From JAGLCW01 sp964427915 (lineage in GTDB: Bacteria; Caldisericota; Caldisericia; UBA6126): a stretch of 64,000 bases of DNA. Under the pieces are notes generated by a model. That model was not told the DNA's origin, did not search any database, and saw only the letters and a program-made list of their open reading frames with translations. The stretch's first letter is position 1. Each line of letters opens with the position of its first letter. Location: the NCBI GenBank assembly GCA_964427915.1, contig CAYRWA010000080.1, forward strand, positions 15,503 to 79,502, written 5' to 3'. Shown here piece after piece: positions 9,625 to 18,610 of the stretch. Position numbers and translations under genes: made by a program.

Positions 9625-10208
9625 AACACGGCACATTTCTCATTGTTTCGGGTCCTTCAGGTGTGGGGAAAAAAACTGTTATCAATGAATTCCTCTCCAG
9701 GACGAGCAATTGCATGCTTTCTATTAGTGCAACGACCCGAAAACCAAGACCCAACGAAAAGAACGGAGTAGATTATTGGTTTTTTTCTACCGACGAATTC
9801 AATCACATGATTCAAGAGGATTCGTTTATTGAATGGGCACGTGTAGGTGAGAATTATTATGGAACGCCATGGAGCAATGTTGAAATAGCAAAAAAGAAGA
9901 ACCAATGGCTGTTATTGGAAATTGATGTGCAGGGTGGTTTGCTCATTATGAAACGATTTCCCCTAGATGTAATTTCAATATTTCTTGTACCACCCACATT
10001 TGAACATCTGTATCGGAGACTTCAGAATAGAGGAACGGAGTCGGAAGAGGAGATTCAAAAAAGATTAGAAATAGCCAAAGTTGAACTTTTGTACAAAAAT
10101 CAGTATGATTTTACAGTTACAAATGATACACCTGAAAATGCTGCTAAAAAGATGATCCAAATTTTATCGGAGGAACCTTGTGCAAGAAAAAAAAGAGACC
10201 ACTATTGA
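9621..10208 (+). CDS. gmk: guanylate kinase
   Basis: 195 aa. The P-loop GPSGVGKKT is at the N-terminus, followed by the GMP-binding segment SATTRKPRPNEKNGVDY and the lid arginines (LQNRGTESEEEI). It phosphorylates GMP to GDP using ATP. The gmk-rpoZ pair is a common arrangement in Bacillota and proteobacteria. Length is normal. The start forms an ATGA overlap with the ATPase gene, and the end overlaps rpoZ by 29 nt. Confidence 0.95.
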   Translation: MKHGTFLIVSGPSGVGKKTVINEFLSRTSNCMLSISATTRKPRPNEKNGVDYWFFSTDEFNHMIQEDSFIEWARVGENYYGTPWSNVEIAKKKNQWLLLEIDVQGGLLIMKRFPLDVISIFLVPPTFEHLYRRLQNRGTESEEEIQKRLEIAKVELLYKNQYDFTVTNDTPENAAKKMIQILSEEPCARKKRDHY

Positions 10209-10413
10209 AGATTTATTGAATAACATTGATCCAGATAAATACAGTATTGCTTTGCGAATAATTTTGCAAAGCATTAAGATTTCTGAACATCGGAAACATG
10301 CTTTTCCTATCGGCAATTTTTATACAAGTGTTATAAGTGATGCTAAACGTACCCTGAATATTGGTGAAAAAATTGACGACAAGAAACCCGACCCTTTTAA
10401 ACCTATTGAGTAA
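10180..10413 (+). CDS. rpoZ: RNA polymerase omega subunit
   Basis: 77 aa with a GTG start. A strong GGAGGA lies 5 nt upstream, inside gmk, and decides this start. The segment around DPDKYSIALRIILQSIKIS corresponds to the omega helix that holds the RNA polymerase beta-prime subunit, although the usual Arg-Arg-Ala motif is altered (His-Arg-Lys-His-Ala). Omega helps assembly of the core enzyme. The gmk neighbour supports the call. The sequence is divergent, so the name rests on size, helix pattern and context. Confidence 0.75.
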   Translation: MQEKKETTIEDLLNNIDPDKYSIALRIILQSIKISEHRKHAFPIGNFYTSVISDAKRTLNIGEKIDDKKPDPFKPIE

Positions 10414-10415
10414 CA

Positions 10416-10853
10416 ATGAAATGTACTGATATTCTTCGCCATTTACCTCATCGGTATCCTTTCTTACTTGTTGACCGAATCTTGACAATATCGGATGATG
10501 CTATTCAGGGACAAAAAAATGTAACCATGAACGAACCACAGTTTCAGGGGCATTTTCCTGACAATCCTGTGTTTCCGGGAGTACTCATTATTGAAGCATT
10601 GGCTCAGTTGTCTGGGATTTATATATTTCAAAAACAACCAGCAAACGAAAACCAAGTTGGTCTTTTTGCTGGTGTCGAGAATTTTTCCTTTAAGGGTATT
10701 GTTAGACCAGGTGATGTGATGATTTTGAATTCACAGATTCGAAAGAAAAAGTTTACTGTTTTTTTGTTTGATGTTTCAGCTACTGTCGATGATTCGATTG
10801 TTGCAACAGGAACCATTAAGGTCATTCTTAGTGAAAAAGGAAGATCATTGTGA
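10416..10853 (+). CDS. fabZ: 3-hydroxyacyl-ACP dehydratase FabZ
   Basis: 145 aa hot-dog-fold enzyme. The family signature is complete: LPHRYPFLLVDR near the N-terminus, then GHFPDNPVFPGVL with catalytic His46 and Glu60 (IEALAQ). It dehydrates 3-hydroxyacyl-ACP to trans-2-enoyl-ACP. It opens the fatty-acid block here and starts 2 nt after rpoZ, so it is probably transcribed with gmk and rpoZ. It overlaps fabH by 4 nt. Confidence 0.96.
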   Translation: MKCTDILRHLPHRYPFLLVDRILTISDDAIQGQKNVTMNEPQFQGHFPDNPVFPGVLIIEALAQLSGIYIFQKQPANENQVGLFAGVENFSFKGIVRPGDVMILNSQIRKKKFTVFLFDVSATVDDSIVATGTIKVILSEKGRSL

Positions 10854-11833
10854 AAAAAGTATCTATTTGTGGAGTAGGACATTATGCGCCAGAAAGAATC
10901 ATAACCAATGATTATTTAGCAACCATTGTGGATACCAATGATGAATGGATTCGAACGAGAACTGGCATTCAATCACGTCATTTTATAGCTCCTGATGAAA
11001 CCACCTCCGATATGGCAGCAAAGGCAGCGGATATGGCAATGAAAGATGCAAACATGAATCCAGAGGATATTGATCTGGTGGTACTAGGAACTTCTTCTCC
11101 TGATATGTTGTACCCATCTACTGCTTGCGTAGTATGCGATAAGCTTCATTTGCAAAGTCCTTCTGCTTTTGATTTACAAGCTGGGTGTTCAGGGTTTGTC
11201 TATGGACTTACAACCGCTTCACAATTTTTACGCACTGGTCTTAAAAAAAATGCTCTCGTTATAGGTGCTGATGCAATATCCCGTTTTATTGATTTTTCAG
11301 ATCGAACCACCTGTGTGCTTTTTGGCGATGCAGCAGGGGCCATGGTGTTAACCTCTTCAGAGGAAGGACCTGATCAAATATTATGTTCAATAGATGGAAC
11401 GGATGGTTCTGGCGGAAAGTATTTGTGTATGCCTGCAGGAGGAGCTCAAAAACCTGCCTCTATCTATACTCTTCAAAACCATGAACACTCAGTTCACATG
11501 AACGGGAAAGAAATCTTTAAATTTGCTGTCCGAATCAGTATATATATGATTGAAAACATGTTAAAGCAAACCGGTTTAACCGTGGATGATATTCATCATT
11601 TTGTTTTTCATCAAGCGAATGTACGTATCATTGATGCTGCAGTAAATCGTATGGGATTCTCAAAAGAAAAAGTTATCTACACGTTGCATGACTACGGAAA
11701 TACATCTTCTGCTTCGATTCCATTGACACTATCACTTGCAAAGCAAAATGGTACAATTAAGAAAAATGATATTGTTTTAATGGTAGTTTTTGGAGCTGGC
11801 TTGACATATGCTGGTTCCATTGTTAGGTGGTAA
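10850..11833 (+). CDS. fabH: 3-oxoacyl-ACP synthase III (FabH)
   Basis: 327 aa with a GTG start overlapping the fabZ stop. The catalytic triad is visible: Cys113 in AGCSGF, His in FHQANVRI, and Asn in GNTSSAS. FabH starts chain synthesis by condensing acetyl-CoA or a branched acyl-CoA with malonyl-ACP. Primer preference cannot be read from sequence here. Normal length. The following fabG begins 2 nt after the stop. Confidence 0.96.
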   Translation: MKKVSICGVGHYAPERIITNDYLATIVDTNDEWIRTRTGIQSRHFIAPDETTSDMAAKAADMAMKDANMNPEDIDLVVLGTSSPDMLYPSTACVVCDKLHLQSPSAFDLQAGCSGFVYGLTTASQFLRTGLKKNALVIGADAISRFIDFSDRTTCVLFGDAAGAMVLTSSEEGPDQILCSIDGTDGSGGKYLCMPAGGAQKPASIYTLQNHEHSVHMNGKEIFKFAVRISIYMIENMLKQTGLTVDDIHHFVFHQANVRIIDAAVNRMGFSKEKVIYTLHDYGNTSSASIPLTLSLAKQNGTIKKNDIVLMVVFGAGLTYAGSIVRW

Positions 11834-11835
11834 CG

Positions 11836-12582
11836 ATGGCAATTCCAAAAAGTGTTTTGATTACTGGAGCTAGTAGAGGTATTGGTCAACAGATTGCATA
11901 TCAATTTGCCAAACAAGGCTCCTTTGTTGCAATCAATTATCCATTTGAATCTGAAAAAGAAAATGCATTGCATACCTTGCGTGAGGTTCAGAATCTTGGA
12001 TCTCAGGGCCAAATTTATGAAGCAGATGTATCCAATTTAACCGCCGTAGAAGATATGGTAAAAAAAATGAAAAACGACATAGGTGCCATTGATGTTTTGG
12101 TCGCCAATGCCGGTATTACCAAAGATAAATTAATTATGAGAATGACACCCGAAGATTGGGAGCAAGTTCTTCATATTAATCTTTCGGGTGCATTTAACTG
12201 CACAAAAGCAGTGACAAAAGAAATGATGAGAGAAAAAAAAGGGCGCATTGTCTATATATCTTCTGTAATAGGAATGATAGGCAATGCAGGACAAGCCAAT
12301 TATGCTGCATCCAAAGGAGGCATGATAGCTCTTTGCAAAAGTGTTGCAAAGGAATTTGGCTCCCGCAATATAACGGCTAATTGTGTAGCACCAGGTTATA
12401 TTATGACCGATATGACGCAAAACTTGCCAAAAGAAGCTACAGATCAGTTTATGTCAAGAGTATCTATCCAACGATATGGAACGATGGAAGATGTCGCTCA
12501 TGCTGTTTTGTTTCTGTCATCAGACCAAGCTGCCTATATTACCGGACAAGTCTTGGTTGTAGATGGCGGACTCACATTATAA
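11836..12582 (+). CDS. fabG: 3-oxoacyl-ACP reductase (FabG)
   Basis: 248 aa short-chain dehydrogenase. Cofactor motif TGASRGIG is at 10-17, NAG at 91-93, and the catalytic set is Asn115, Ser143, Tyr156, Lys160. It reduces 3-oxoacyl-ACP with NADPH. I chose ATG 11836 (AGGTGG 5 nt upstream) over the GTG at 11827, which would add only three residues and overlap fabH. Between fabH and acpP its role in fatty-acid elongation is secure. Confidence 0.95.
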   Translation: MAIPKSVLITGASRGIGQQIAYQFAKQGSFVAINYPFESEKENALHTLREVQNLGSQGQIYEADVSNLTAVEDMVKKMKNDIGAIDVLVANAGITKDKLIMRMTPEDWEQVLHINLSGAFNCTKAVTKEMMREKKGRIVYISSVIGMIGNAGQANYAASKGGMIALCKSVAKEFGSRNITANCVAPGYIMTDMTQNLPKEATDQFMSRVSIQRYGTMEDVAHAVLFLSSDQAAYITGQVLVVDGGLTL

Positions 12583-12596
12583 TACAGGAGGATCGT

Positions 12597-12836
12597 ATGA
12601 CTAGAGAAGAAGTTTTACAAAAAGTTGTTCCCGTTATTTCTGATAAATTGGGCATTGAAGAAGAACAAGTAGTGGGGGATGCCCATTTTATTAACGATTT
12701 AGGAGCAGATTCACTGGGTCTTGTAGACATTACCATGGCCCTAGAAGAAGAATTTGGTCTTGAGATTCCAGATGAAGATGCAGGAAAGCTCGAAACTGTC
12801 AATTCTATGATTGATTATATATTGAAAGCGGTATAG
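12597..12836 (+). CDS. acpP: acyl carrier protein
   Basis: 79 aa, very acidic. The phosphopantetheine attachment Ser39 lies in GADSLGLVD. AGGAGG ends 5 nt before the ATG, the best ribosome-binding site of this block, as expected for the most abundant protein of the pathway. The stop TAG is followed directly by the fabF ATG. Confidence 0.97.
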   Translation: MTREEVLQKVVPVISDKLGIEEEQVVGDAHFINDLGADSLGLVDITMALEEEFGLEIPDEDAGKLETVNSMIDYILKAV

Positions 12837-14081
12837 ATGAATTTACGACGCGTAGCTATTACGGGTTTAGGAATGGTATCTCCTGCAGGCCTTTCTGTCA
12901 ATGAAAGTTTTCAGAATTTGTTGGAGGGAAAATCCTTTGTTGATACAATAACCCATTTTGATCCAACAGATTTTAAGGTGAAAATTGCTGCTGAGATTAA
13001 AGATTTCGACCCTACTAAGTACATGTCAAAACCAGAGACCAATCGAATGGATCGTTTTGCTCAACTAGCTCTTGCTGCTGGTAGTGAGGCGTTCGTTGAT
13101 GCAAATCTTACGTTGAATGAGGAGCAGCAAGAACGTTTCGCCGTGATTGTTGGGACTGGTATCGGTGGCAATCAAACTTTTATCGATACATGCGAAGTTC
13201 TTGACAAACAAGGCCCGTCCAGGATTAGTCCTTATTTTATTCCCAAACTGATTGGTAACATGGGAGCAGCGTTGCTTGCCATTCGTTACTCTGCAAAAGG
13301 GTACACGTCTGATGTTGTAACAGCTTGCGCATCCGGGACCAATGCAATTGGGGATGCTTTTAGAAGAATTCAGTTTGGCCTAGAAGATTTTGCGCTTGCT
13401 GGCGGGGCGGAAGCTCCAGTAACCCCCATTTCTATTGGAGGGTTCTCTGTTATGCGTGCATTGAGCAAACGTAATGATGAACCCAGCAAAGCTTCACGAC
13501 CTTTTGATGTTGACCGTGATGGATTTGTTGTGGGAGAAGGTGCGGGTATTTTGTTTTTAGAGGAATGGGAACATGCACTGCAAAGAAACGCACATATTTA
13601 TGCCGAAGTTGTTGGCTATGGAGCTACCTGCGATGCTTATCATATTACAAAGCCCTCTCCTGATGCTCACCAGCAAACAAGATGTATGCACCTAGCAATC
13701 CAAGAAGCTGGTATCTCCCCTCAAAAAGTTACGTACATTAATGCTCATGGTACATCAACGCAAGCAAATGATGTTACGGAGACGACAGCCATAAAGAATC
13801 TTTTGAAAGAGCATGCTTATAAAGTGCATATCCATTCAACAAAGTCGATGATTGGACATACACTCGGTGCTGCTGGTGGAGTTGAAACTATTGTTGCTGT
13901 GAAAACCATTAATACTGGAAAAATCCATCCAACCATCAATTTAGACAATCCTGATCCTTTGTGCGACCTTAACTATACACCCAACACAATGATGGAAGAT
14001 TCTATTGAGTACGGACTCACAAATTCTTTTGGTTTTGGCGGACACAATTTCTCTCTTTTACTTAAAAGAGGTCCTGCATGA
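12837..14081 (+). CDS. fabF: 3-oxoacyl-ACP synthase II (FabF)
   Basis: 414 aa. Catalytic Cys164 in TACASGT, His in NAHGTSTQAND and His in IGHTLGAAGG are all present, the Cys-His-His set of elongating ketosynthases. It condenses malonyl-ACP with acyl-ACP. The gene starts on the base after the acpP stop, with no own ribosome-binding site, so it is likely translationally coupled to acpP. It overlaps accD by 4 nt. Confidence 0.97.
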   Translation: MNLRRVAITGLGMVSPAGLSVNESFQNLLEGKSFVDTITHFDPTDFKVKIAAEIKDFDPTKYMSKPETNRMDRFAQLALAAGSEAFVDANLTLNEEQQERFAVIVGTGIGGNQTFIDTCEVLDKQGPSRISPYFIPKLIGNMGAALLAIRYSAKGYTSDVVTACASGTNAIGDAFRRIQFGLEDFALAGGAEAPVTPISIGGFSVMRALSKRNDEPSKASRPFDVDRDGFVVGEGAGILFLEEWEHALQRNAHIYAEVVGYGATCDAYHITKPSPDAHQQTRCMHLAIQEAGISPQKVTYINAHGTSTQANDVTETTAIKNLLKEHAYKVHIHSTKSMIGHTLGAAGGVETIVAVKTINTGKIHPTINLDNPDPLCDLNYTPNTMMEDSIEYGLTNSFGFGGHNFSLLLKRGPA

Positions 14082-14947
14082 TACCACTTGACTTTCGTTC
14101 TTTTTCAAAGAAAAATCTCCCTCGTAAACCAACCCGACTTGACCAAACTTTGTCGGAAAAAAATTGGATTAAATGTCCAAAATGTGGGATATTAATCTAC
14201 GAAAAGCAATTGAAAGAGCAGTGGAATGTTTGCCCTAAATGCGAATACCTTTTTCGATTAGATTCTGAGGACCGGATTCAATTGATCCTTGATGAGGGAA
14301 GTTTTGAAGAACTCTTCAAGGATATTAAACCTGTGGACGTTTTACAATTTTCCGACCGATTATCATATACAAGTCGGCTACAAGAGACGCAAGAAAAAAC
14401 AGGCTTAACAGAAGCTATACGAGTTGGCATAGGATGTATCGACCATCAGCCAATTGCTTTTGGTGTGATGGATTTTCGATTTATTGGCGGTAGCATGGGC
14501 ATGGTAGTGGGAGAAAAAATTGTCCGTATTACTGAATATGCAACCGCCAATGCTCTTCCATTGCTCCTTGTTTCGAGCTCCGGTGGAGCGAGAATGCAAG
14601 AAGGGATGTATTCTCTTATGCAAATGGCTAGAACATCTGCTGCCCTTGGAAGATACCAAAAAGAGGGTGGCTTTTATGTGTCTCTTTTGACTCATCCAAC
14701 TACAGGCGGTGTGAGCGCTAGTTTTGCTTTTTTAGGCGATGTTATTGTGGCTGAACCTGGTGCATTAATAGGATTCGCAGGACCACGAGTTATTGAACAA
14801 ACAACAAAACAAAAACTACCCAGTGGTTTTCAAACCTCCGAGTTTTTACTAGAACATGGTCAAATTGATAAAATCGTCAAACGAAAGAATCTAAAACAGT
14901 TGTTTTCTACTTTTCTTCTTTTCTACTATCGAGGGCAGAAGAGATGA
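14078..14947 (+). CDS. accD: acetyl-CoA carboxylase carboxyltransferase beta subunit
   Basis: 289 aa. The N-terminal zinc ribbon Cys33-x2-Cys36 and Cys52-x2-Cys55 is complete, followed by the crotonase-fold core with SSSGGARMQEG. AccD pairs with AccA to transfer CO2 from carboxybiotin to acetyl-CoA. The gene is 4-nt overlapped on both sides (fabF, accA), supporting a fixed subunit ratio. The partner genes accB and accC are not in this window. Confidence 0.96.
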   Translation: MIPLDFRSFSKKNLPRKPTRLDQTLSEKNWIKCPKCGILIYEKQLKEQWNVCPKCEYLFRLDSEDRIQLILDEGSFEELFKDIKPVDVLQFSDRLSYTSRLQETQEKTGLTEAIRVGIGCIDHQPIAFGVMDFRFIGGSMGMVVGEKIVRITEYATANALPLLLVSSSGGARMQEGMYSLMQMARTSAALGRYQKEGGFYVSLLTHPTTGGVSASFAFLGDVIVAEPGALIGFAGPRVIEQTTKQKLPSGFQTSEFLLEHGQIDKIVKRKNLKQLFSTFLLFYYRGQKR

Positions 14948-15903
14948 AGAAATCTTCTTCTTTTCAATGTTCTTTTGAAGCCCCCATTGTCGAGATTGAA
15001 AACAAGATTCGATCTATACAAGAAGATACAGAATTATCCAATAAAGAAGAGCTATTGGAATCTTTGCATCTAGAAAAGAAGAAAACCATCGAAAAAATTT
15101 ATCATTCTTTATCTAGGTGGGATATCGTACAAATTGCTAGACATCCCGATAGACCCAAAACTCCCGATATTATTGCTCATTTTATGCCTGATTATGTTGA
15201 GCTCCATGGTGATAGATTGTTTCGAGATGACCCATCCATTATGGGTGCAATTGGAACTTATCACGGGAACAACCTTATGATAATAGGACACAATCGAGGA
15301 TCTTCCACCAAAGAAAAAATCCGCAATCGATTTGGAATGGCAAGCCCGGAAGGCTACCATAAAGCGTTGCGTTTAATGCGATTAGCAGAAAAATTGAGAA
15401 CTCCTATTGTAACTTTCATTGATACGCAAGGTGCGTACCCTGGCATTCAAGCAGAAGAAATGGGTCAATCTGCAGCCATCGCTTTAAATTTACGGGAGAT
15501 GTTTTCCATCCAAACTCCTATTGTTTGTTTAGTAATTGGAGAAGGTGGATCTGGAGGCGCTCTAGGAATTGGAATTGGAGATTCAATTTGCATGATGCAA
15601 TACAGTATTTATTCTGTGATATCCCCGGAAGGATGTGCTTCCATCCTATGGAGAGATGCCTCTAAAGCAAGCGGAGCAGCAGAAAAATTGCAATTGACTG
15701 CAACGGATTTACACCAGAGAAACCTTATTGATCATGTAATCCCCGAACCATTCGGAGGAGCACACCGAAATCCAACAGAAGCAATACGTAATATGGATGA
15801 AATTGTTCAACAAGAGCTTTCTAAGCTCCATGAACGAAATCCCCAAGAATTGATTGATACTCGTTACAACAAATTTCGAAATATTGCTTCTTTACCCGCT
15901 TAA
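14944..15903 (+). CDS. accA: acetyl-CoA carboxylase carboxyltransferase alpha subunit
   Basis: 319 aa, normal for the family. Diagnostic segments include ARHPDRPKTPDI, FGMASPEGYHKALRLM, TFIDTQGAYPG and GEGGSGGALGI. It forms the carboxyltransferase with AccD, making malonyl-CoA for the adjacent fatty-acid enzymes. The next gene, bioY, begins 4 nt after the stop, linking biotin supply to this biotin-dependent enzyme. Confidence 0.96.
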   Translation: MKKSSSFQCSFEAPIVEIENKIRSIQEDTELSNKEELLESLHLEKKKTIEKIYHSLSRWDIVQIARHPDRPKTPDIIAHFMPDYVELHGDRLFRDDPSIMGAIGTYHGNNLMIIGHNRGSSTKEKIRNRFGMASPEGYHKALRLMRLAEKLRTPIVTFIDTQGAYPGIQAEEMGQSAAIALNLREMFSIQTPIVCLVIGEGGSGGALGIGIGDSICMMQYSIYSVISPEGCASILWRDASKASGAAEKLQLTATDLHQRNLIDHVIPEPFGGAHRNPTEAIRNMDEIVQQELSKLHERNPQELIDTRYNKFRNIASLPA

Positions 15904-15907
15904 CTCA

Positions 15908-16462
15908 ATGTCTGTACGACAAATTGTCTTCACAGCACTTTTTGTGGCACTATTAACAATAGGATCCATGATTTATCTTCCACTCGGTCCAATTCCCCAT
16001 ACGTTACAGGTTTTTTTTGTAATCCTCGCAGGGATTCTTTTGGGGAAGAAGTGGGGGACAATTTCTGTAGCTGTATGGCTTCTACTTGGACTACTAGGAA
16101 TCCCTGTTTTTTCACAAGGAAAGGCTGGAATCATGGTTCTGTTCGGACCCACAGGAGGATTCTTAATAGGCTTTCTAATCGCCGCTTATAGCGTTGGTTT
16201 TTACGTAGAGAAAAAAAAGAACCATCTGATTGCTACCCTTGTTGCTTCCTTTATTGGCATCCTTTGGATATACTTTGCAGGGGCAGTTGGATTTTATTTT
16301 CATTCTGTCTGGGTTGTACAAAATCCTCTTTCGTGGTATGAAATCTTTACGATTACAGTATTACCTTTTGCATTCATTGATATTTGCAAAGGGATTTTGG
16401 CTGCAGTTGTCGGCGTAAAAATACGCATGATCTTAGCTCAAACGGGGATGTATCCTTTATGA
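15908..16462 (+). CDS. bioY: biotin transporter BioY
   Basis: 184 aa, six hydrophobic segments. BioY features include PLGPIPHTLQVFFV near the N-terminus, the LLGLLGIPVF stretch, and GPTGGFLIGF. BioY is the substrate-binding S component of an ECF-type vitamin transporter; the EcfA/EcfT energy module is not in the window. ATG 15908 was chosen because it begins at the natural first span; an in-frame extension to 15854 lies inside accA. No ribosome-binding site is visible, so re-initiation after accA is likely. It ends in an ATGA overlap. Confidence 0.92.
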   Translation: MSVRQIVFTALFVALLTIGSMIYLPLGPIPHTLQVFFVILAGILLGKKWGTISVAVWLLLGLLGIPVFSQGKAGIMVLFGPTGGFLIGFLIAAYSVGFYVEKKKNHLIATLVASFIGILWIYFAGAVGFYFHSVWVVQNPLSWYEIFTITVLPFAFIDICKGILAAVVGVKIRMILAQTGMYPL

Positions 16463-17430
16463 ATCCTCTCCTTATAGACTGTTTTTTATTATTTGCTATC
16501 GCAACTCTTTTAACACTACTACTTGTGCCTTATTTTAGAAAAATTGGATTGCGCTGGAACATTGTTGACCACCCTTCAAGTGAACAACAAGATACACAAA
16601 GCAGTTGTCGTAAAAAGCTCCATACAAGAATAACGCCCCTAACGGGCGGTCTAGCTTTATTCGTGTCTTTTTGGACAGCAGTTTTAGTGACAATTGACAT
16701 CAACCGGCAACTACTAGGTATTCTTATCGGGTCTATGTTTATTGTCGTTATCATGGCACTGGATGACAGATACGACTTAAAACCAGGAGTTAAATTAATT
16801 GCACAATGCGTAGCTGCTACTATTCCCATTTTTTTTGGTGTCCAAATACGGTACATATCCAATCCATCCACAGGAAATTATTTTGACATTGGCTTTTGGG
16901 GAGTAATCTTCAGTATTTTCTGGAGTGTTGCTTTCATGAACGCTATGAATTTAATTGACGGCTTAGATGGTCTTGCAACAGGCATTGCTGGTATTGCCTT
17001 TTTAGCTATGTTTGTTGTAGGAGTTTTAAGTGGATTTGTAATTCCATCCTTTTTAGCTGTCGCTTTAGCTGGATGCTGTTTTGCTTTTTTGCGATACAAT
17101 TTTTATCCTGCTAGCATTTTTTTAGGAGATTCTGGCGCTCATTTTTTGGGATATATGATCGGGAGCATTTCCATCTGGGCTGGACTTAAAACTACATCAG
17201 GCGTCGTTTTGCTGATTGCTCTTGTAGGGTTTGGGATCCCCATTTTTGATGTAATTTTTTCCATCATTACTAGATCTCGAAAGGGAAAAAAGATTTACGA
17301 AGCGGATTTGGAAAACATTCATTATCAACTGCATCAGAAAAAAGGATGGGGACAACGCCGGATAGCTTTGGTGTTTTATGCGATCACAGCTTTGTTGTGT
17401 CTGATTCCGATTTTGTTGTTATACTTATAG
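16459..17430 (+). CDS. tagO: undecaprenyl-phosphate GlcNAc-1-phosphate transferase (WecA/TagO)
   Basis: 323 aa polytopic enzyme of the MraY/WecA family. Key motifs are the Asp pair at 102-103 (LDDRYDLKPG), NLIDGLDG at 164-171, and FLGDSGAHFLG in a cytoplasmic loop; a His-rich loop near the end (ENIHYQLHQKKGWGQRR) is a variant of the usual sugar-recognition loop. It starts lipid-linked glycan synthesis by loading a sugar-1-phosphate on undecaprenyl phosphate. The next gene encodes the UDP-GlcNAc epimerase, consistent with a teichoic-acid-like or other secondary wall polymer. ATG overlaps the bioY stop. Confidence 0.93.
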   Translation: MNPLLIDCFLLFAIATLLTLLLVPYFRKIGLRWNIVDHPSSEQQDTQSSCRKKLHTRITPLTGGLALFVSFWTAVLVTIDINRQLLGILIGSMFIVVIMALDDRYDLKPGVKLIAQCVAATIPIFFGVQIRYISNPSTGNYFDIGFWGVIFSIFWSVAFMNAMNLIDGLDGLATGIAGIAFLAMFVVGVLSGFVIPSFLAVALAGCCFAFLRYNFYPASIFLGDSGAHFLGYMIGSISIWAGLKTTSGVVLLIALVGFGIPIFDVIFSIITRSRKGKKIYEADLENIHYQLHQKKGWGQRRIALVFYAITALLCLIPILLLYL

Positions 17431-17455
17431 AGAATTCAAAAACCATGAGGGATTT

Positions 17456-18610
17456 ATGAAGAAACCAACACTGCTGATAATATTTGGTACAAGACCAGAA
17501 GCGATTAAAATGGCTCCCCTAGTACAGACTTTCCGAAATGATCCTTCTGTACAAACAAAAGTCATTATTACCGCGCAGCATCGAGAAATGCTAGATCAAG
17601 TATTACAGCTGTTTTCTATTCAAGAAGACTATGACTTTAATCTAATGAAGGATCGACAATCGCTTGAATCTATTACAACAGGAGTTATTGACAAACTATC
17701 GCACGTTATTCTTCAAGAAAAACCCAATATGATTTTTGTTCATGGAGACACAACAACAACTTTTGCTGCTTCCGTATCTGCCTTTTATCACCACATCCCT
17801 ATAGCACATATTGAGGCAGGGTTGCGTTCATACGATATGCAAAATCCTTTTCCAGAAGAAATGAATAGGACATTGTGTGATCAATTATCGAGTTTGCATT
17901 TTTGCCCTACAGCCCAAGCGAAAGAAAATCTTCTACAAAGTTCTCTCCAAAGTTCTTTGGTGTATGTTACTGGCAATACCGTTGTAGACAGTTTGCTGTG
18001 GATGGTTTCTCATATCCAGAATACCAATCCTTCTTTACTCAAGCAGAATTCTTTGAACGAAAAACGAATCCTTGTTACGTTGCATAGGCGAGAATCATGG
18101 GGACAACCTATTGAAAACGTATGCAATGCGCTTAAAGATATTGTGCACAAGAATCCTACCGTTCGAGTTGTGTTCCCTGTCCATAAAAATCCAGTTGTGA
18201 GAGATTCTGTTTATTCTTGCTTAGGGGGCATAGAGAATATAAATCTGGTAGAACCAATGGATTATATTCACTTTGTTGCAGAAATGAAAAAAGCGTATCT
18301 GATTTTGTCAGATTCAGGTGGAGTGCAAGAAGAAGCCCCTACATTTGGCAAACCTGTATTGTTAACGCGAAGCGTAACGGAACGTCCTGAAGGTATTCAT
18401 TGTGGAGTGGTCAAACTAGTTGGTACTGAGTATCAAACTGTATACCAGGAGTTGCATGCTTTGCTGAATGAAACCTCTTATTATGAAGCAATGGTAACCT
18501 CATCAAATCCTTTCGGAGATGGACATGCATCGAAAAGAATCCAGAATCAAGTACGGCACTATTTCGGTATGGAGCTAGCCTATCCGAATATCGGAGAATT
18601 TACTAAATGA
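17456..18610 (+). CDS. wecB: UDP-N-acetylglucosamine 2-epimerase (non-hydrolysing)
   Basis: 384 aa, GT-B-like fold. Signature segments FGTRPEAIKMAPL at the N-terminus, HIEAGLRSYD, and DSGGVQEEAP in the C-terminal half are present. It interconverts UDP-GlcNAc and UDP-ManNAc. GAGGG precedes the ATG. Beside tagO it would supply ManNAc for a wall polymer linkage unit. Overlaps murA by 4 nt. Confidence 0.95.
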   Translation: MKKPTLLIIFGTRPEAIKMAPLVQTFRNDPSVQTKVIITAQHREMLDQVLQLFSIQEDYDFNLMKDRQSLESITTGVIDKLSHVILQEKPNMIFVHGDTTTTFAASVSAFYHHIPIAHIEAGLRSYDMQNPFPEEMNRTLCDQLSSLHFCPTAQAKENLLQSSLQSSLVYVTGNTVVDSLLWMVSHIQNTNPSLLKQNSLNEKRILVTLHRRESWGQPIENVCNALKDIVHKNPTVRVVFPVHKNPVVRDSVYSCLGGIENINLVEPMDYIHFVAEMKKAYLILSDSGGVQEEAPTFGKPVLLTRSVTERPEGIHCGVVKLVGTEYQTVYQELHALLNETSYYEAMVTSSNPFGDGHASKRIQNQVRHYFGMELAYPNIGEFTK

